Assembly: GCA_947445035.1 (NCBI GenBank)
Contig: CANFCK010000035.1
Span: 1-32,588 of the forward strand
Source: Deltaproteobacteria bacterium
GTDB lineage: Bacteria > Myxococcota_A > UBA796 > SXON01
Direction: 5' to 3'
Length of the DNA: 32,588 bases
The notes under the pieces were generated by a model, which was not told the DNA's origin, ran no database searches, and worked only from the letters and a program-made list of their open reading frames with translations. Positions within the stretch are counted from its first letter, which is position 1. The number at the start of each line of letters is the position of its first letter. This document shows positions 20,659 through 29,383 of this stretch, in pieces. A program made the position numbers and the translations under genes.

Positions 20659-22668
20659 TCAACCGGGCTCACCGTCTCCATATACCCGTCGGTACTGCTG
20701 CAAGTAGCCAAGCACCCGGCGGACGTAGCGGCGGGTCTCCGAGAACGAGATGTTCTCGGCGAATTCGTCGATCTCGGGCGGAGTTTCGTAGCCGCCCAGC
20801 CACCGCTCCACCGCGGCGGCGCCGCCATTGTACGACGCGATCACCAGGGGGAGCTGCGGTTTGACTGCCGCCGGTTCCCACCGTCGGGACAACAGCCCCA
20901 GCTCCGTGGTGCCCAGTCGTGCGTTGACGCCGGCGCGGTACAGCTCGCTGGGGTGGAAGCCGGGAATGCGATCCTTGGCCAGGTCGGCCGCGAGCTTCGG
21001 CATCAGCTGCATCAGGCCCCGCGCGCCGGCCTGGGACGTCACCGAAGGGTCCAAGCCGCTCTCGGCGTTCATGATGGCGTAGGGCAAGAGCGCCGGGAGG
21101 CCATGCTCCGCGGCGATTGCGCTGACGGCGGCGTGATGGGGACGCACGACACACGCTTCGAGCGCGGCGCGGTCGGCCTTGTAGGGGCACGCGAGCTTCT
21201 TCGCCGACGCGTAGTCCTCGGCGTCCACCAAAAGCCACGCCATCGCGACAGCAGTTTTTTCGTCCTTGGCGGCATCGGCCACGGAACCCGCCAAAAGCGG
21301 GCGCGCCCAGTCGGGCATCCCAGCCTCGACCAGGAGCTTCGCGGTCGCCAACGATGGACGGGCGGCCACCCAGGCGGGCGGAAGCTCAGGCCGCACCGCA
21401 GGGGGAGGGGAAGGCCAGGTCTTGCCCAGGCGCATCGCCGCGTACCAGGCGTAGCCGCTGTCGGGGTACAGGCTCAGCACCTGTTCGTAGCCCTTGCGAT
21501 CCCCCTGGATGCGAGCGCGCCAGTACCGAGCCGCCACCGCCAGATCGATCTGCGGCCACGCCCCGAGGAGCTTCTCCATCTCGGTGGCGGCCTCGATGTC
21601 GCGACCGAGGCGGTGCAGGTCCCAGGCCCGGAACCAGCGCGCGTCGGAGGCGAACTTTCCGGAGGGGCGGGCCTCGAGGTAGGCGCCCAAGGCGGTGACC
21701 GCGCCGGTAAGGTCGCCGGCGTCGTGTTTCATGTAGCCCGGCTTCCAGGCGGCTTCGTCGGCTTCCTTGGACTCGGGGAAGGCGCGGCCCAGCTCGGCGT
21801 AGAGCAGCTCGGCGGCCGGGTAGTCCCCGGCGCGGGCGGTGGTCAGCGCGTATTGGAAAAGGGTGGCCGGCCCCTGGCGGGCGGCGGGCAGCGCATCGTA
21901 AGCCGCACGCGAGCGTGCGTAGGCCTTGGCCTCGAAGAGTGCGTCGGCGAAGAAGAGTTTTTGGGCTTCGGTGTCGAAGGGCTCCTCGGCGGCGACTGCA
22001 TCGAGGAGGGGGAGGGCATCGTCGGCCTGCTTCTCGGCGAGTGAGGCGCGGGCGCGCTCCATCATCAGCGCGCGGCCGTCTGCGCTCTTGGCGTCGGGGA
22101 CTGCGGCGGCCAGCCCGGCGAGGCGTTCGGCGGCGCGGGCGGCGAACGGATCGCTCGGGGAGCGGGTCCAAACCGCGCGATAGGCTTCCAACGCCGCGTC
22201 GCGTTCGCCACGGTCTTCGGCTCCGCGAGCCAGCCAGTAGCGCGCTTCCGGAGCCACCGAACGAATCTCGGTCAGGGCGCGCAGGCCGTCTCGGGCCTCC
22301 AGCGAGCGCCCGTCGGCGACCAGCGCCCGCCCGCGTAAAAGTTCCTCTTGTGAGCCCGGCAGTTCGGTCCTGGCGAGCGCGTCCGCAGCGGCGCCGGGGT
22401 TGTCGGCCGCGAGCAGGGCCTCGGCTTGGACGAGGCTTGCGTACGGGCGAAGGCGGTTGTCGCTGACGGCGCCGGCCAGCTCGGCGGCGCGCGCGTGGTC
22501 ACCCAGCCGGCCCAGGCATCGCGCCGCGGCGAGGCGCTCCACGTCCTTGTCGGGGGCGGGGAGCGCCGCGACCACGCCTCGGCAATCGCCGGTTGCCATG
22601 GCGTCGCGCCAGGTGGCGGCGGTCGCGGGTGCGATGGTGGCGAACAGCAGGCAGAGGCTGATGAGCAT
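20659..22668 (-). CDS. Soluble lytic murein transglycosylase, Slt70-like (second)
   Basis: A 669-residue periplasmic transglycosylase. MLISLCLLFATIAPATAA is a signal peptide. A long helical TPR-like region (about 20-510) with repeated 'A-x-Y-x-A' and 'GDYPAAELLYAELGRAFP' patterns follows. The SLT domain has the catalytic glutamate at about Glu536 in MNAESGLDPSV, then 'SQAGARGLMQLMPKLA', 'NARLGTTELGLL' and 'VIASYNGGAAAVERWL', ending 'NISFSETRRYVRRVLGYLQQYRRVYG'. An AGGGG lies seven bases before the ATG at 22668. It comes 83 bases after the WD40-like gene on the same strand. It shares architecture with the gene at 6414-8618, but the sequences differ considerably. Confidence 0.92.
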   Translation of the reverse strand: MLISLCLLFATIAPATAATWRDAMATGDCRGVVAALPAPDKDVERLAAARCLGRLGDHARAAELAGAVSDNRLRPYASLVQAEALLAADNPGAAADALARTELPGSQEELLRGRALVADGRSLEARDGLRALTEIRSVAPEARYWLARGAEDRGERDAALEAYRAVWTRSPSDPFAARAAERLAGLAAAVPDAKSADGRALMMERARASLAEKQADDALPLLDAVAAEEPFDTEAQKLFFADALFEAKAYARSRAAYDALPAARQGPATLFQYALTTARAGDYPAAELLYAELGRAFPESKEADEAAWKPGYMKHDAGDLTGAVTALGAYLEARPSGKFASDARWFRAWDLHRLGRDIEAATEMEKLLGAWPQIDLAVAARYWRARIQGDRKGYEQVLSLYPDSGYAWYAAMRLGKTWPSPPPAVRPELPPAWVAARPSLATAKLLVEAGMPDWARPLLAGSVADAAKDEKTAVAMAWLLVDAEDYASAKKLACPYKADRAALEACVVRPHHAAVSAIAAEHGLPALLPYAIMNAESGLDPSVTSQAGARGLMQLMPKLAADLAKDRIPGFHPSELYRAGVNARLGTTELGLLSRRWEPAAVKPQLPLVIASYNGGAAAVERWLGGYETPPEIDEFAENISFSETRRYVRRVLGYLQQYRRVYGDGEPG

Positions 22669-22688
22669 GGGCAGGCCCCTTGACAGGT

Positions 22689-22714
22689 CAACATCGCCCG
22701 GCGGTGGGCTGTTG
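22689..22714. terminator. Stem-loop between the WD40-like and transglycosylase genes
   Basis: CAACA-TC-GCCC (22689-22699) can pair with GGGC-TGTTG (22706-22714) around a 6-base loop, with a 2-base bulge on one side. The adjacent TTGACAGGTCAA (22680-22691) is itself a short palindrome. This could be an intergenic attenuator or a processing site. The evidence is structural only. Confidence 0.3.
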
Positions 22715-22751
22715 TCGAGACACCGGTCGAGGCGGGGGGAGTCCGACTGAC

Positions 22752-24587
22752 CTACCGCCCCAGGGCGCCCCCGGCGGCGTCGCTGGCGTCGAGGATGCCG
22801 CGGCTGCCGAACGCGACCCACTGCCCGCCGGGAAGTGAGCGCAACACCCGCCGTTCAGTGCCGTTCATTTCACGCTCAAGCAGGGCGCCGCTGCGCGCGG
22901 GCTCGATGACCACGCCCGATTCGGCGTCGACGTCCGCCGCGGGGTGCAGTCCGGTGAGCTCCCCGACCACGACCTGCTTGTGGATGTCCACGAACATGAT
23001 CGTGGCGTGTTCGCCGTCGGGAATGCGCACCGCAGCGTACTGACCGCCGGTGATGCCCCAGATGCGGTCGGGGGCGGCCCCGAATTGGAGCACGTCCCGC
23101 GCCTCGGCCGGGGTGCCATCGCGGGCGCTTCGGGACAAGTCGTAGTGGGCGAGGATGTTGTCCTGGTCGAGCACCAACAGGTCCGGCCGCCGATTCACGA
23201 AGGTCAAAAGCCGAATCGGCACGTCAGCCGCAGGGCGAGGGTCGGGCACTGCATCGCGACCGGTGCCCGGCTCGACGATCTTGATCGCGCCGCGAGGGGT
23301 GACCAGACCCAGCCAGGTGCCGCCGTGGGACAGCGCCATCGCCGTGGGCCACTGCAGCTCCCAAGCTCGGTTGTTCCCGAGGTCCCACCAGCGTACGCCG
23401 CGGTCGGCGAGATGCGCCGCCAGGACGTTCCCACCGACCGCCACGTCGGTGGCACCCGCCGTTTCCGGTCCCGCATCGAAAACCACCCGCCCGGTCCGGA
23501 CGTCGTACAGCCTCAACGAGCCGGTGACCGGCCGGACAAGCACGTAGCGGCCCTCGCGTTCGGCCTGCACCACCGCCACCGGAGCGCCCACGTCGATGGT
23601 CTTGCCGCGACGGTCCCCTTGCCAGATATGCACGCGGTCGCCATGGGCCGCAAGCCGCACCGCTCCGAAGCCTCCGACCGCCGTGACTGGCCCCGCCGCC
23701 GCCTCACCGCCGCCATGGGCGAGGCCGTCGCTACCCCCCACGCGGAGGCCCTCCTGACCCCACCACGCCGCACCCGAGGTCTGGGGCGCGCCGTGGCGCA
23801 CGCTCTCCACGGGGTGGAGGTCGGGCATCGAGAAGACGTGAACGCTACGGGTGCTCACGGCGCCAATCTGCACGCCATCCGGGCGCTGGACGACGCCCAG
23901 CATGCCGCTCCCGCCGCGCGCCGCGAAGCTTGTGACCAGCCGCCCGTCCACCACGCGCAAAAGCGACAATCCCGACGCCCCCGCGGCGATGACCAGCGTC
24001 CCGTCGAGGGAGAAGAAGGCCCGATCGGCCGGCATCTGCAGCCGGTCCATCGGGAGGCCCTGGTGCGAGATGAGGTCCACCAGTCGCGGCTGCCCTTGCG
24101 CATCGAGGCAGAGCACCCGCTGCCCGTGGCCGTCAAAATCGACGGTGAGCCCGCCGAAGCCCTGCCACGCGACCTCGCGTTTGCCGTTGGCGATGTCCCA
24201 GATGCGCAAAAGCCCGTCGACCGCGATCGTCGCGACCCGCCCACCCTCGGGCGAAAGCGCCACGCCGCGCATCGCCCGCACCCGCCCTCGGGCGCCATCT
24301 CGCAGCTCCTGAAAGACTGGCTCGCCGCTGTCACTCTGGTACACGCCGATCGTTCCGTCGTCGTCACCCGCCGCGAGCATCGTGCCGCCTCGAATCACCG
24401 CCAACGCGCCAGTGATGCCGACGCCTGGACGAAAGACCAACCCCGGTGTGGCTTCGCCTGCTCGCACCACCGCAATCAGGCCCGAAGCGTCCGCCGTCGC
24501 AAGCACCCCGCTCCACGGGTCGTAGGCCGCCGCCGTGATCGCGGCGTCATGAACGTTGGGGCAGAAGCCGTCTGCAAGGGAGGCCAT
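22752..24587 (-). CDS. WD40-like beta-propeller protein
   Basis: A 611-residue protein without a signal peptide, built almost wholly of propeller blades: 'AAAYDPWSGVLATADASGLIAVV', 'VALSPEGGRVATIAVDGLLRIWDIANG', 'GSLRLYDVRTGRVVFDAG', 'VRWWDLGNNRAWELQW' and others. There is room for about twelve to fourteen blades, probably two propellers. The start is strongly supported: AGGAGGAG (reverse of 24591-24598) sits just before the ATG at 24587 and overlaps the end of tatC. It lies between tatC and a transglycosylase and is therefore likely co-expressed with Tat components. Propellers are scaffolds, so a role in complex assembly is possible but unproven. The sequence gives no sign of catalytic residues. 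Confidence 0.8.
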   Translation of the reverse strand: MASLADGFCPNVHDAAITAAAYDPWSGVLATADASGLIAVVRAGEATPGLVFRPGVGITGALAVIRGGTMLAAGDDDGTIGVYQSDSGEPVFQELRDGARGRVRAMRGVALSPEGGRVATIAVDGLLRIWDIANGKREVAWQGFGGLTVDFDGHGQRVLCLDAQGQPRLVDLISHQGLPMDRLQMPADRAFFSLDGTLVIAAGASGLSLLRVVDGRLVTSFAARGGSGMLGVVQRPDGVQIGAVSTRSVHVFSMPDLHPVESVRHGAPQTSGAAWWGQEGLRVGGSDGLAHGGGEAAAGPVTAVGGFGAVRLAAHGDRVHIWQGDRRGKTIDVGAPVAVVQAEREGRYVLVRPVTGSLRLYDVRTGRVVFDAGPETAGATDVAVGGNVLAAHLADRGVRWWDLGNNRAWELQWPTAMALSHGGTWLGLVTPRGAIKIVEPGTGRDAVPDPRPAADVPIRLLTFVNRRPDLLVLDQDNILAHYDLSRSARDGTPAEARDVLQFGAAPDRIWGITGGQYAAVRIPDGEHATIMFVDIHKQVVVGELTGLHPAADVDAESGVVIEPARSGALLEREMNGTERRVLRSLPGGQWVAFGSRGILDASDAAGGALGR

Positions 24588-24596
24588 TGCCTCCTC

Positions 24597-25337
24597 CTAA
24601 CGTTTCTTGGTGGTCGCGAAGCGCGCCACGACGATGCCGACGCCGTACAAAATTACCAAGGGTCCCGCCATCAGCACCTGAGAGATGACGTCCGGGGGCG
24701 TCAGGATGCCGGCGATGACGAAGATGCCGACGAGGCTGTACCGAAAGGCCTTGAGCATGTCGATGTGGTCGATGGCGCCCATCCGCGCCAAGAACCAGAC
24801 CACGATCGGCAGCTGGAACGATGCGCCGAACGCCGCCATCAGCGTGGTGGCGAAGCTGAGGTAGCTCTGGATGGAGAGGACGGCCTGGACGTCCTCGCCG
24901 TTCATCTCCAAAAAGACCGGAAAGCCGAAGTGGAAGACGACGTAGTAGGCGAACGCCCCCCCGCCCACGAAAAGCGCGGTGCTGGTGCTCACCAGCGGCA
25001 AGACCCAGCGGCGCTCGGTGTCGTAGAGCCCCGGCGCCACAAAACGCCAGATCTGCCAGAAGATGATCGGCGAGCTGATGAACAAGGCGGTGAACCCTGC
25101 CACGTGCATTTGGACGAAGAAGCCTTCCATGGCCTGGGTCACCGCCAGGGTGCCTTTGCCGGTGAGGTCGAGCGCGCGGTTCATGGGTCGCGCCAGCCAA
25201 GCAAAAATTTGGTTCGCGAAGGCGAAGGAAACGGCGAACGTCACGCCCAGCGAAATGATGCAGACGATGAGCCGGGTGCGAAGTTCACGCAGGTGCTCGA
25301 GGATTGGCATGCGGAATTCGTCGGGCGGGGTGGTCAT
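24597..25337 (-). CDS. tatC: TatC, twin-arginine translocase subunit
   Basis: A 246-residue inner-membrane protein with six helices that recognises twin-arginine signal peptides together with TatB. Typical segments are 'EHLRELRTRLIVCIISLGVTF' at the N-terminus, 'FFVQMHVAGFTALFISSPIIFWQIWRFVAPGLYDTERR' after the first helix, 'FGASFQLPIVVWFLARMG' and 'RYSLVGIFVIAGILTPPDVISQ'. The ATG at 25337 overlaps the stop of tatB as ATGA. The stop TAG at 24597-24599 overlaps the ribosome-binding site of the next gene. Substrates are unknown. No canonical twin-arginine signal peptide is apparent among the exported proteins of this window. Confidence 0.98.
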   Translation of the reverse strand: MTTPPDEFRMPILEHLRELRTRLIVCIISLGVTFAVSFAFANQIFAWLARPMNRALDLTGKGTLAVTQAMEGFFVQMHVAGFTALFISSPIIFWQIWRFVAPGLYDTERRWVLPLVSTSTALFVGGGAFAYYVVFHFGFPVFLEMNGEDVQAVLSIQSYLSFATTLMAAFGASFQLPIVVWFLARMGAIDHIDMLKAFRYSLVGIFVIAGILTPPDVISQVLMAGPLVILYGVGIVVARFATTKKR

Positions 25338-25810
25338 GGATCACCCGCTTCGGAGGCGCGCGGTCGCGCTACCGCGTCTGGAGGCAACGGTCGTTCTTGA
25401 GCGGCGGTCGGAGTTGTTTCGGGCCCACTTCCGTCGGGAGTCACGGGCGCCGTCGTCGCGTCTGCAACGTCGGCCGAAGCGGGCTCCGCGGCGGGTGCTT
25501 CCGCCTCGGCAGCGCTCGCCGCGTCGCGCGCCGCATCGCGCTCTTCGCGGCGCTTCGCCTCAATCTCCTTCCTGCGCGTTTCCAGCTCCTCCCTTCGGCG
25601 ATCGGATTCGTGCCGCGCGACCTCGGCGTTGAACGTGCGCCGCAGATCGTCGCTCATACGACGGAACTTCCCGTAATAACGACCCGCCACCGACATCAGC
25701 TCCGGGATGCGGTCCGGGCCCACGAAGACCAGGATCAACACCGCGATGACGAGCAGCTCACCGATGCTCAGGTCAAACAGAGGGACTCCAGCGCGGGCGC
25801 TGGCTATCAC
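25334..25810 (-). CDS. tatB: TatB, twin-arginine translocase subunit
   Basis: A 158-residue protein with an N-terminal membrane helix 'LSIGELLVIAVLILVFVGP' (about 14-32). The hinge 'GPDRIPELM' and an amphipathic basic helix (about 40-95, 'SDDLRRTFNAEVARHESDRRREELETRRKEIEAKRREERD') follow. The 'GP-x-R/K-IPEL' hinge and the length point to TatB rather than TatA. A C-terminal Ala/Pro/Thr-rich tail (about 100-158) is low-complexity. The likely start is GTG at 25810; the Shine-Dalgarno sequence is weak. It is the first gene of the tatB-tatC-propeller-transglycosylase run. A tatA gene is not in the window. Confidence 0.9.
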   Translation of the reverse strand: MIASARAGVPLFDLSIGELLVIAVLILVFVGPDRIPELMSVAGRYYGKFRRMSDDLRRTFNAEVARHESDRRREELETRRKEIEAKRREERDAARDAASAAEAEAPAAEPASADVADATTAPVTPDGSGPETTPTAAQERPLPPDAVARPRASEAGDP

Positions 25811-25907
25811 GTCAGAGGGTGCGGCCGAGGGACAACGCGTGCTCCGATGGCCACCGCCCCGGAGGTTTGCGTTATGTCGTGGCCTCCTCTGCCGATGCGG
25901 GTTCCGG

Positions 25908-26747
25908 ATGTGCAGGCTTTTCGGTTTCCGCTCGGCGGTGCTCTCTCGTGCCCATCGGTCGCTGGTCACCGCCCAGAACGCGCTCGCCGACCAAGCCCGT
26001 GAGCATCCCCATGGCTGGGGCATCGGCTACTTCCAGTCGGGCGACGCCTATGTCTTGAAGTCGGAGGGCGCCGCGGCCGACTCGACCAGCTTCCGCCGGG
26101 CCGCGGATCGTCTGGCGTCCAACGCGCTGGTGGCCCACGTCCGCCGCGCGACGGTGGGCGAGGTGGGGCCGCTCAACACCCACCCGTTTCGTCATGGGCG
26201 CTGGCTCTTCGCCCACAACGGCACGATCCACGGCTTTTCGCAGATCGAAGCCGCCATGCGGCAAGGCACGCCCGACAGCATCTGGCAGGAGCGGCTGGGG
26301 GACACCGACAGCGAGGCGTTCTTTGCGCTTCTGTTGGGTGCATTCCAGGCCCGTGGGGTCGATGTCAACGGCCATGATGCTGCGGATGTCGCGACCGTTA
26401 CCGACGCGGTACAGGCCACCATCGCTTCGGTGACGGCGTGGGCGGCGGCCGGGGGACACGAAGCGCCCGTGCTGAACTTCGTGCTCACCAACGGTCGCGA
26501 GTTTTTTGCGCAGCGCTGGCGTCGCGAGCTGCACTTCTCGACGCAGAAGATCTTCTGTCGTGATTCGGGCACCTGCCCCGAGCGAGAAAAGCCCTGTCTG
26601 CTGGCGGTGCGGCCGCCGGGTCGCGTGAACCACCTGCTGGTCGCCAGCGAGCGCATCGGCGACGAAGAACAGTGGGAAGAGGTTGGCGAACACGAGCTGT
26701 TGGCGGTGGACGCGGAATTTCACTTCCACCGGGCGATGGTGGCGTAG
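25908..26747 (+). CDS. Class II glutamine amidotransferase, YafJ-like
   Basis: A 279-residue protein with an N-terminal glutamine-hydrolysing (Ntn) domain. The start MCRLFGFRS puts the nucleophile at Cys2, so the ATG at 25908 must be the start and Met1 is removed. 'EHPHGWGIGYF', 'NALVAHVRRATVGEVGPLNTHPF' and 'WLFAHNGTIHGF' are the conserved active-site and glutamine-binding segments, followed by 'DTDSEAFFALLL'. No synthetase domain follows, which matches the stand-alone YafJ type. The acceptor reaction is unknown. It is a single gene, divergent from tatB by 97 bases and convergent with the operon at 26846. Confidence 0.92.
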   Translation: MCRLFGFRSAVLSRAHRSLVTAQNALADQAREHPHGWGIGYFQSGDAYVLKSEGAAADSTSFRRAADRLASNALVAHVRRATVGEVGPLNTHPFRHGRWLFAHNGTIHGFSQIEAAMRQGTPDSIWQERLGDTDSEAFFALLLGAFQARGVDVNGHDAADVATVTDAVQATIASVTAWAAAGGHEAPVLNFVLTNGREFFAQRWRRELHFSTQKIFCRDSGTCPEREKPCLLAVRPPGRVNHLLVASERIGDEEQWEEVGEHELLAVDAEFHFHRAMVA

Positions 26748-26774
26748 CCGTCAGCGCTGACGCGCTCACCGAGG

Positions 26775-26816
26775 CCAGCAACTCCCGAGGTGAGCCGCCA
26801 CCTCGGCAGTTGCTGG
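26775..26816. terminator. Long near-perfect hairpin between convergent genes
   Basis: CCAGCAACT (26775-26783) pairs with AGTTGCTGG (26808-26816). After a C-C mismatch, CCGAGGTG (26785-26792) pairs with CACCTCGG (26799-26806) around the 6-base loop AGCCGC. That gives 17 bp with one mismatch. It lies between the stops of the glutamine amidotransferase and the facing membrane-protein gene, so it may terminate both. It has no U-tract. Another short palindrome (GCAGCGGTCGCTGC) follows at about 26829-26842. Confidence 0.6.
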
Positions 26817-26845
26817 TAGCGCCGCGCTTGCAGCGGTCGCTGCCG

Positions 26846-27601
26846 CTACGGCAAAACAAAATGCAGCGCCACCCCAGTGCTCCCCAGGGCAGCCAGCCCG
26901 ATCGCGCTGATGCCCAGGGCCTGCTGAGCACCCCAGGCTTCGTCGAGCGCCGTGGTCGTTTCCGCGGCGGTCATGACCTCGGACTGGGCGGCCGCGGCGA
27001 CGCCGACGCCCACGGCACCGGCCAGGAGTGATCCGCCTGCGATCAGCCAACCAGCGCTCCTCCGGGGCCGAACCACGGCGTTTCCGTCCGGGAGGGGGGT
27101 CAGCGGTACCTCGATGGCTGTCTCCTCGCCGGACGGCATCACCACCACCCGGGCCCAGTTCACATCCAGGGCCTGGAGCGCGTGGGGCCCGGACTCCAAG
27201 GTGGCAGGGAAGGTCTCGACGCGCACACCGTCGACGTCAATCGGGCGGTTGGCGCTGAGCCGGCCGGGGAGGCCGTGTTTGGCGCGGCTCCAAGCCTCAC
27301 GAACGGACGCGCCGAGGCGGTCGTCGAACCAGGTGGCGTCGGCGTCGAGCGCGGCAGCGTAAAACGGTTCTGCCGCGGCCGCGTCCCCGCCGAGCTGGAG
27401 CGCCGCGCCCCGCAAAACCCACAAGCGAGCGAGCTCACTCTGGGTCGGGGGGCCGCAGGCCAGCGCCGTCTCCACCTCGGCAAAGGTGGGAGCGGCGTCG
27501 CCGCCGTCGATGAGCACGCTGGTTGCCGCGTCGAGCGTCGCGACCATGGTGGGGCAGGCGGCGTGCGCGTGGGCCCATAGCAAAATCACAGCCAGACCCA
27601 T
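26846..27601 (-). CDS. Exported membrane protein linked to the Ser/Thr kinase
   Basis: A 251-residue protein. MGLAVILLWAHAHAACP is a short signal peptide. The middle (about 40-110) is alpha-helical and TPR-like ('AELARLWVLRGAALQLGGDAAAAEPFYAAALDAD' in outline). A beta-rich part (about 115-175) is followed by two C-terminal hydrophobic stretches (about 184-204 and 229-249) separated by an Ala/Thr-rich loop. Its start overlaps the end of the kinase gene by 16 bases, so the two are translationally coupled. I do not recognise a family. The TPR-like domain and the coupling suggest a partner of the kinase, such as an extracytoplasmic sensor or anchor. It could also be a PEGA-like domain protein. 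Confidence 0.7.
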   Translation of the reverse strand: MGLAVILLWAHAHAACPTMVATLDAATSVLIDGGDAAPTFAEVETALACGPPTQSELARLWVLRGAALQLGGDAAAAEPFYAAALDADATWFDDRLGASVREAWSRAKHGLPGRLSANRPIDVDGVRVETFPATLESGPHALQALDVNWARVVVMPSGEETAIEVPLTPLPDGNAVVRPRRSAGWLIAGGSLLAGAVGVGVAAAAQSEVMTAAETTTALDEAWGAQQALGISAIGLAALGSTGVALHFVLP

Positions 27602-29310
27602 GTCTTCTCCTGGGAGCGGTAGCGGAGGATGCCCCTGGAGTTGGCGTCCAGGTTGATCGTGCGCCGGGCGCTGACGCCATCGACGACGACTTCGATGAGG
27701 TGCTCGCCGAACGTGAGCTGCCGCGCCGGGAGCGGAGTCTGACCGACCGCGACCCCATCAACGAGCACCGAGGCCCCGATGACGTCCGCGAGGATTCGGA
27801 GGCTGTGAACTCGAACTGCAACCGCCGGGGGCTCCACGACCACCGGTGCCGGCGGCGTGGACGCTGTCGCGACTTCTTTCGGCGCCGAGACCGCCACGGG
27901 TCGGGGGGCTGGTCGCGCGGGCGCTGGCTCCGGCTGGAGGTCGGCGACGAGCTCCGCGCCGGAAGGACCCGGGTTGCCCTGCGAGCGCGTCGAAGCCTTG
28001 CTGATCGGGCCCTCCGCCCGCGCGGACGATGATGCCGGCGCCGCTGCGGTGACGTCCAGCGTCGTGGGCTCGGTCGCCGGTGGCGCCGGCCTGGCTTCCG
28101 CCGCATTCATCGCGTCGGCCGGCGCTGTCGCAGCCGTCGGCGCCACCTCGACCGCAGGCGGCCTACCAGCGGGCCTCGCCTCTTGGCTCACCCACCACCC
28201 GACCCCGCCCAAAAGCGCCACGCCCAAAACCAGGGCGACCCCCGCCGCGGACGCGGCCAACCACACCATCGGCCTGCTGGGAGCCGCCGGCGCCACGCTC
28301 GCTTCGGCCAACGAGACCCCAGAGTCAACGATGGCTTCTGGTGGCTCCAGACGCGCTGCCGAAGCGCTCAGCAGCTGGGAGCCCAGGCTCGCCGGGGGTG
28401 CAGTCGCGGCCGGAGAACCTGTAGCCGAGAGGCTCAGCGCCTGAAGCGCCATCACGCCACTCACCGTGCCCAACGCCCAGCTCCTCAGCGATTCTCCGCG
28501 GACATCCAGCGCATCGAGCGCCGCTTCCACCTCAGCCGCGGTCGGCCGCGCGCCGGGCTCCCACGTGGTCATGCGGGTCAAAAGCCCGTGTAGCGCCGGG
28601 GGCGCCTTGGCGAGCTGGGCCTGCACCTTCGCGGTGAAGCGCTGCTCGGCGAGCGGAGGCCGTTCCCACACCGTTCCCACTGAGATCTCGAACAAGGTCA
28701 CGGCGAGCGCGTAGACGTCGTTGGCCGCGGTAATCTCGCCGCCAAGGAACTGCTCCGGCGCCATGAACCGTGGGGTGCCGAACGCCATGGACTGGGTGTG
28801 CCCCTCGCGGTCGAAATCAGCCCTCGCCACGCCGAAATCCAGGACCTTCACCGTGCCGTGCACCGTGACCAGGACGTTCGCCGGCTTGATGTCGCGATGG
28901 ATCACGTGCAACGGTCGGTCGGTATCGGGCGCCAGCGCCGTCCAGCCGGCGTCCAGCGCCCCCGCGACCGCAGTGCCCACCTCGATCGCAGCTGACAGCG
29001 GGAGCGGACCATGGTGTTTGAGGACCGAGGACAGGTCGGCGCCCTCGACGAACTCCATCACCACCGCTGGAAGGCCGTTGTGCTCGGTGAGATCGAAGAC
29101 CTGGACAATGTGCGGGTGTTGCAACATGCCCAAAAGCCGGGCCTCGTCGCGCTGCCGGGCCACGATGTCCGCGGAAACGCCGGCGTCCTTCATCAGCTTG
29201 ACCGCAACCCGTCGGCTGAAGCCGTCGCGGCCGTGCAGCTTGGCGAGCCAGACCGTGCCGAAGCCGCCCTGCCCGACGGGTCGAATCAGCTCAAGCTCTC
29301 GCGATTCCAT
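27586..29310 (-). CDS. Transmembrane Ser/Thr protein kinase with PEGA-like domain
   Basis: A 574-residue Hanks-type kinase. The glycine loop 'GQGGFGTVW' is at 13-21, the ATP lysine is Lys38 (VAVKLM), the catalytic loop HRDIKPANV places Asp140, DFG is at 158-160, and the activation segment ends in 'GTPRFMAPEQF'. One membrane helix (about 349-373) follows an Ala/Ser-rich juxtamembrane region. An Ala/Pro-rich linker leads to a C-terminal PEGA-like domain (about 500-570, 'ASVLVDGVAVGQTPLPARQLTFGEHLIEV'). The catalytic domain is therefore cytoplasmic and the PEGA-like domain extracytoplasmic. The gene sits between a TonB-domain gene (73 bases upstream) and the coupled membrane protein. Substrates are unknown. 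Confidence 0.95.
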   Translation of the reverse strand: MESRELELIRPVGQGGFGTVWLAKLHGRDGFSRRVAVKLMKDAGVSADIVARQRDEARLLGMLQHPHIVQVFDLTEHNGLPAVVMEFVEGADLSSVLKHHGPLPLSAAIEVGTAVAGALDAGWTALAPDTDRPLHVIHRDIKPANVLVTVHGTVKVLDFGVARADFDREGHTQSMAFGTPRFMAPEQFLGGEITAANDVYALAVTLFEISVGTVWERPPLAEQRFTAKVQAQLAKAPPALHGLLTRMTTWEPGARPTAAEVEAALDALDVRGESLRSWALGTVSGVMALQALSLSATGSPAATAPPASLGSQLLSASAARLEPPEAIVDSGVSLAEASVAPAAPSRPMVWLAASAAGVALVLGVALLGGVGWWVSQEARPAGRPPAVEVAPTAATAPADAMNAAEARPAPPATEPTTLDVTAAAPASSSARAEGPISKASTRSQGNPGPSGAELVADLQPEPAPARPAPRPVAVSAPKEVATASTPPAPVVVEPPAVAVRVHSLRILADVIGASVLVDGVAVGQTPLPARQLTFGEHLIEVVVDGVSARRTINLDANSRGILRYRSQEKTWVWL

Positions 29311-29383
29311 GGTGTTTCACGCTAACACCGTGGCGCGTCGCGATCGCGACCCGCGCGCGCTCAGCCGGTCGTTGTGCCTTCAG

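Noticed and set aside
20494..22044. Forward open frame of 516 codons antisense to the second transglycosylase
   Set aside because: It has low-complexity composition and no motifs; the reverse-strand gene has a clear SLT domain.
22944..25400. Very long open frame (818 codons) on the forward strand
   Set aside because: It runs antisense to the WD40-like and tatC genes, and its product is Arg/His/Asp-rich with no domain. Long antisense frames are common in DNA with a high third-position GC.
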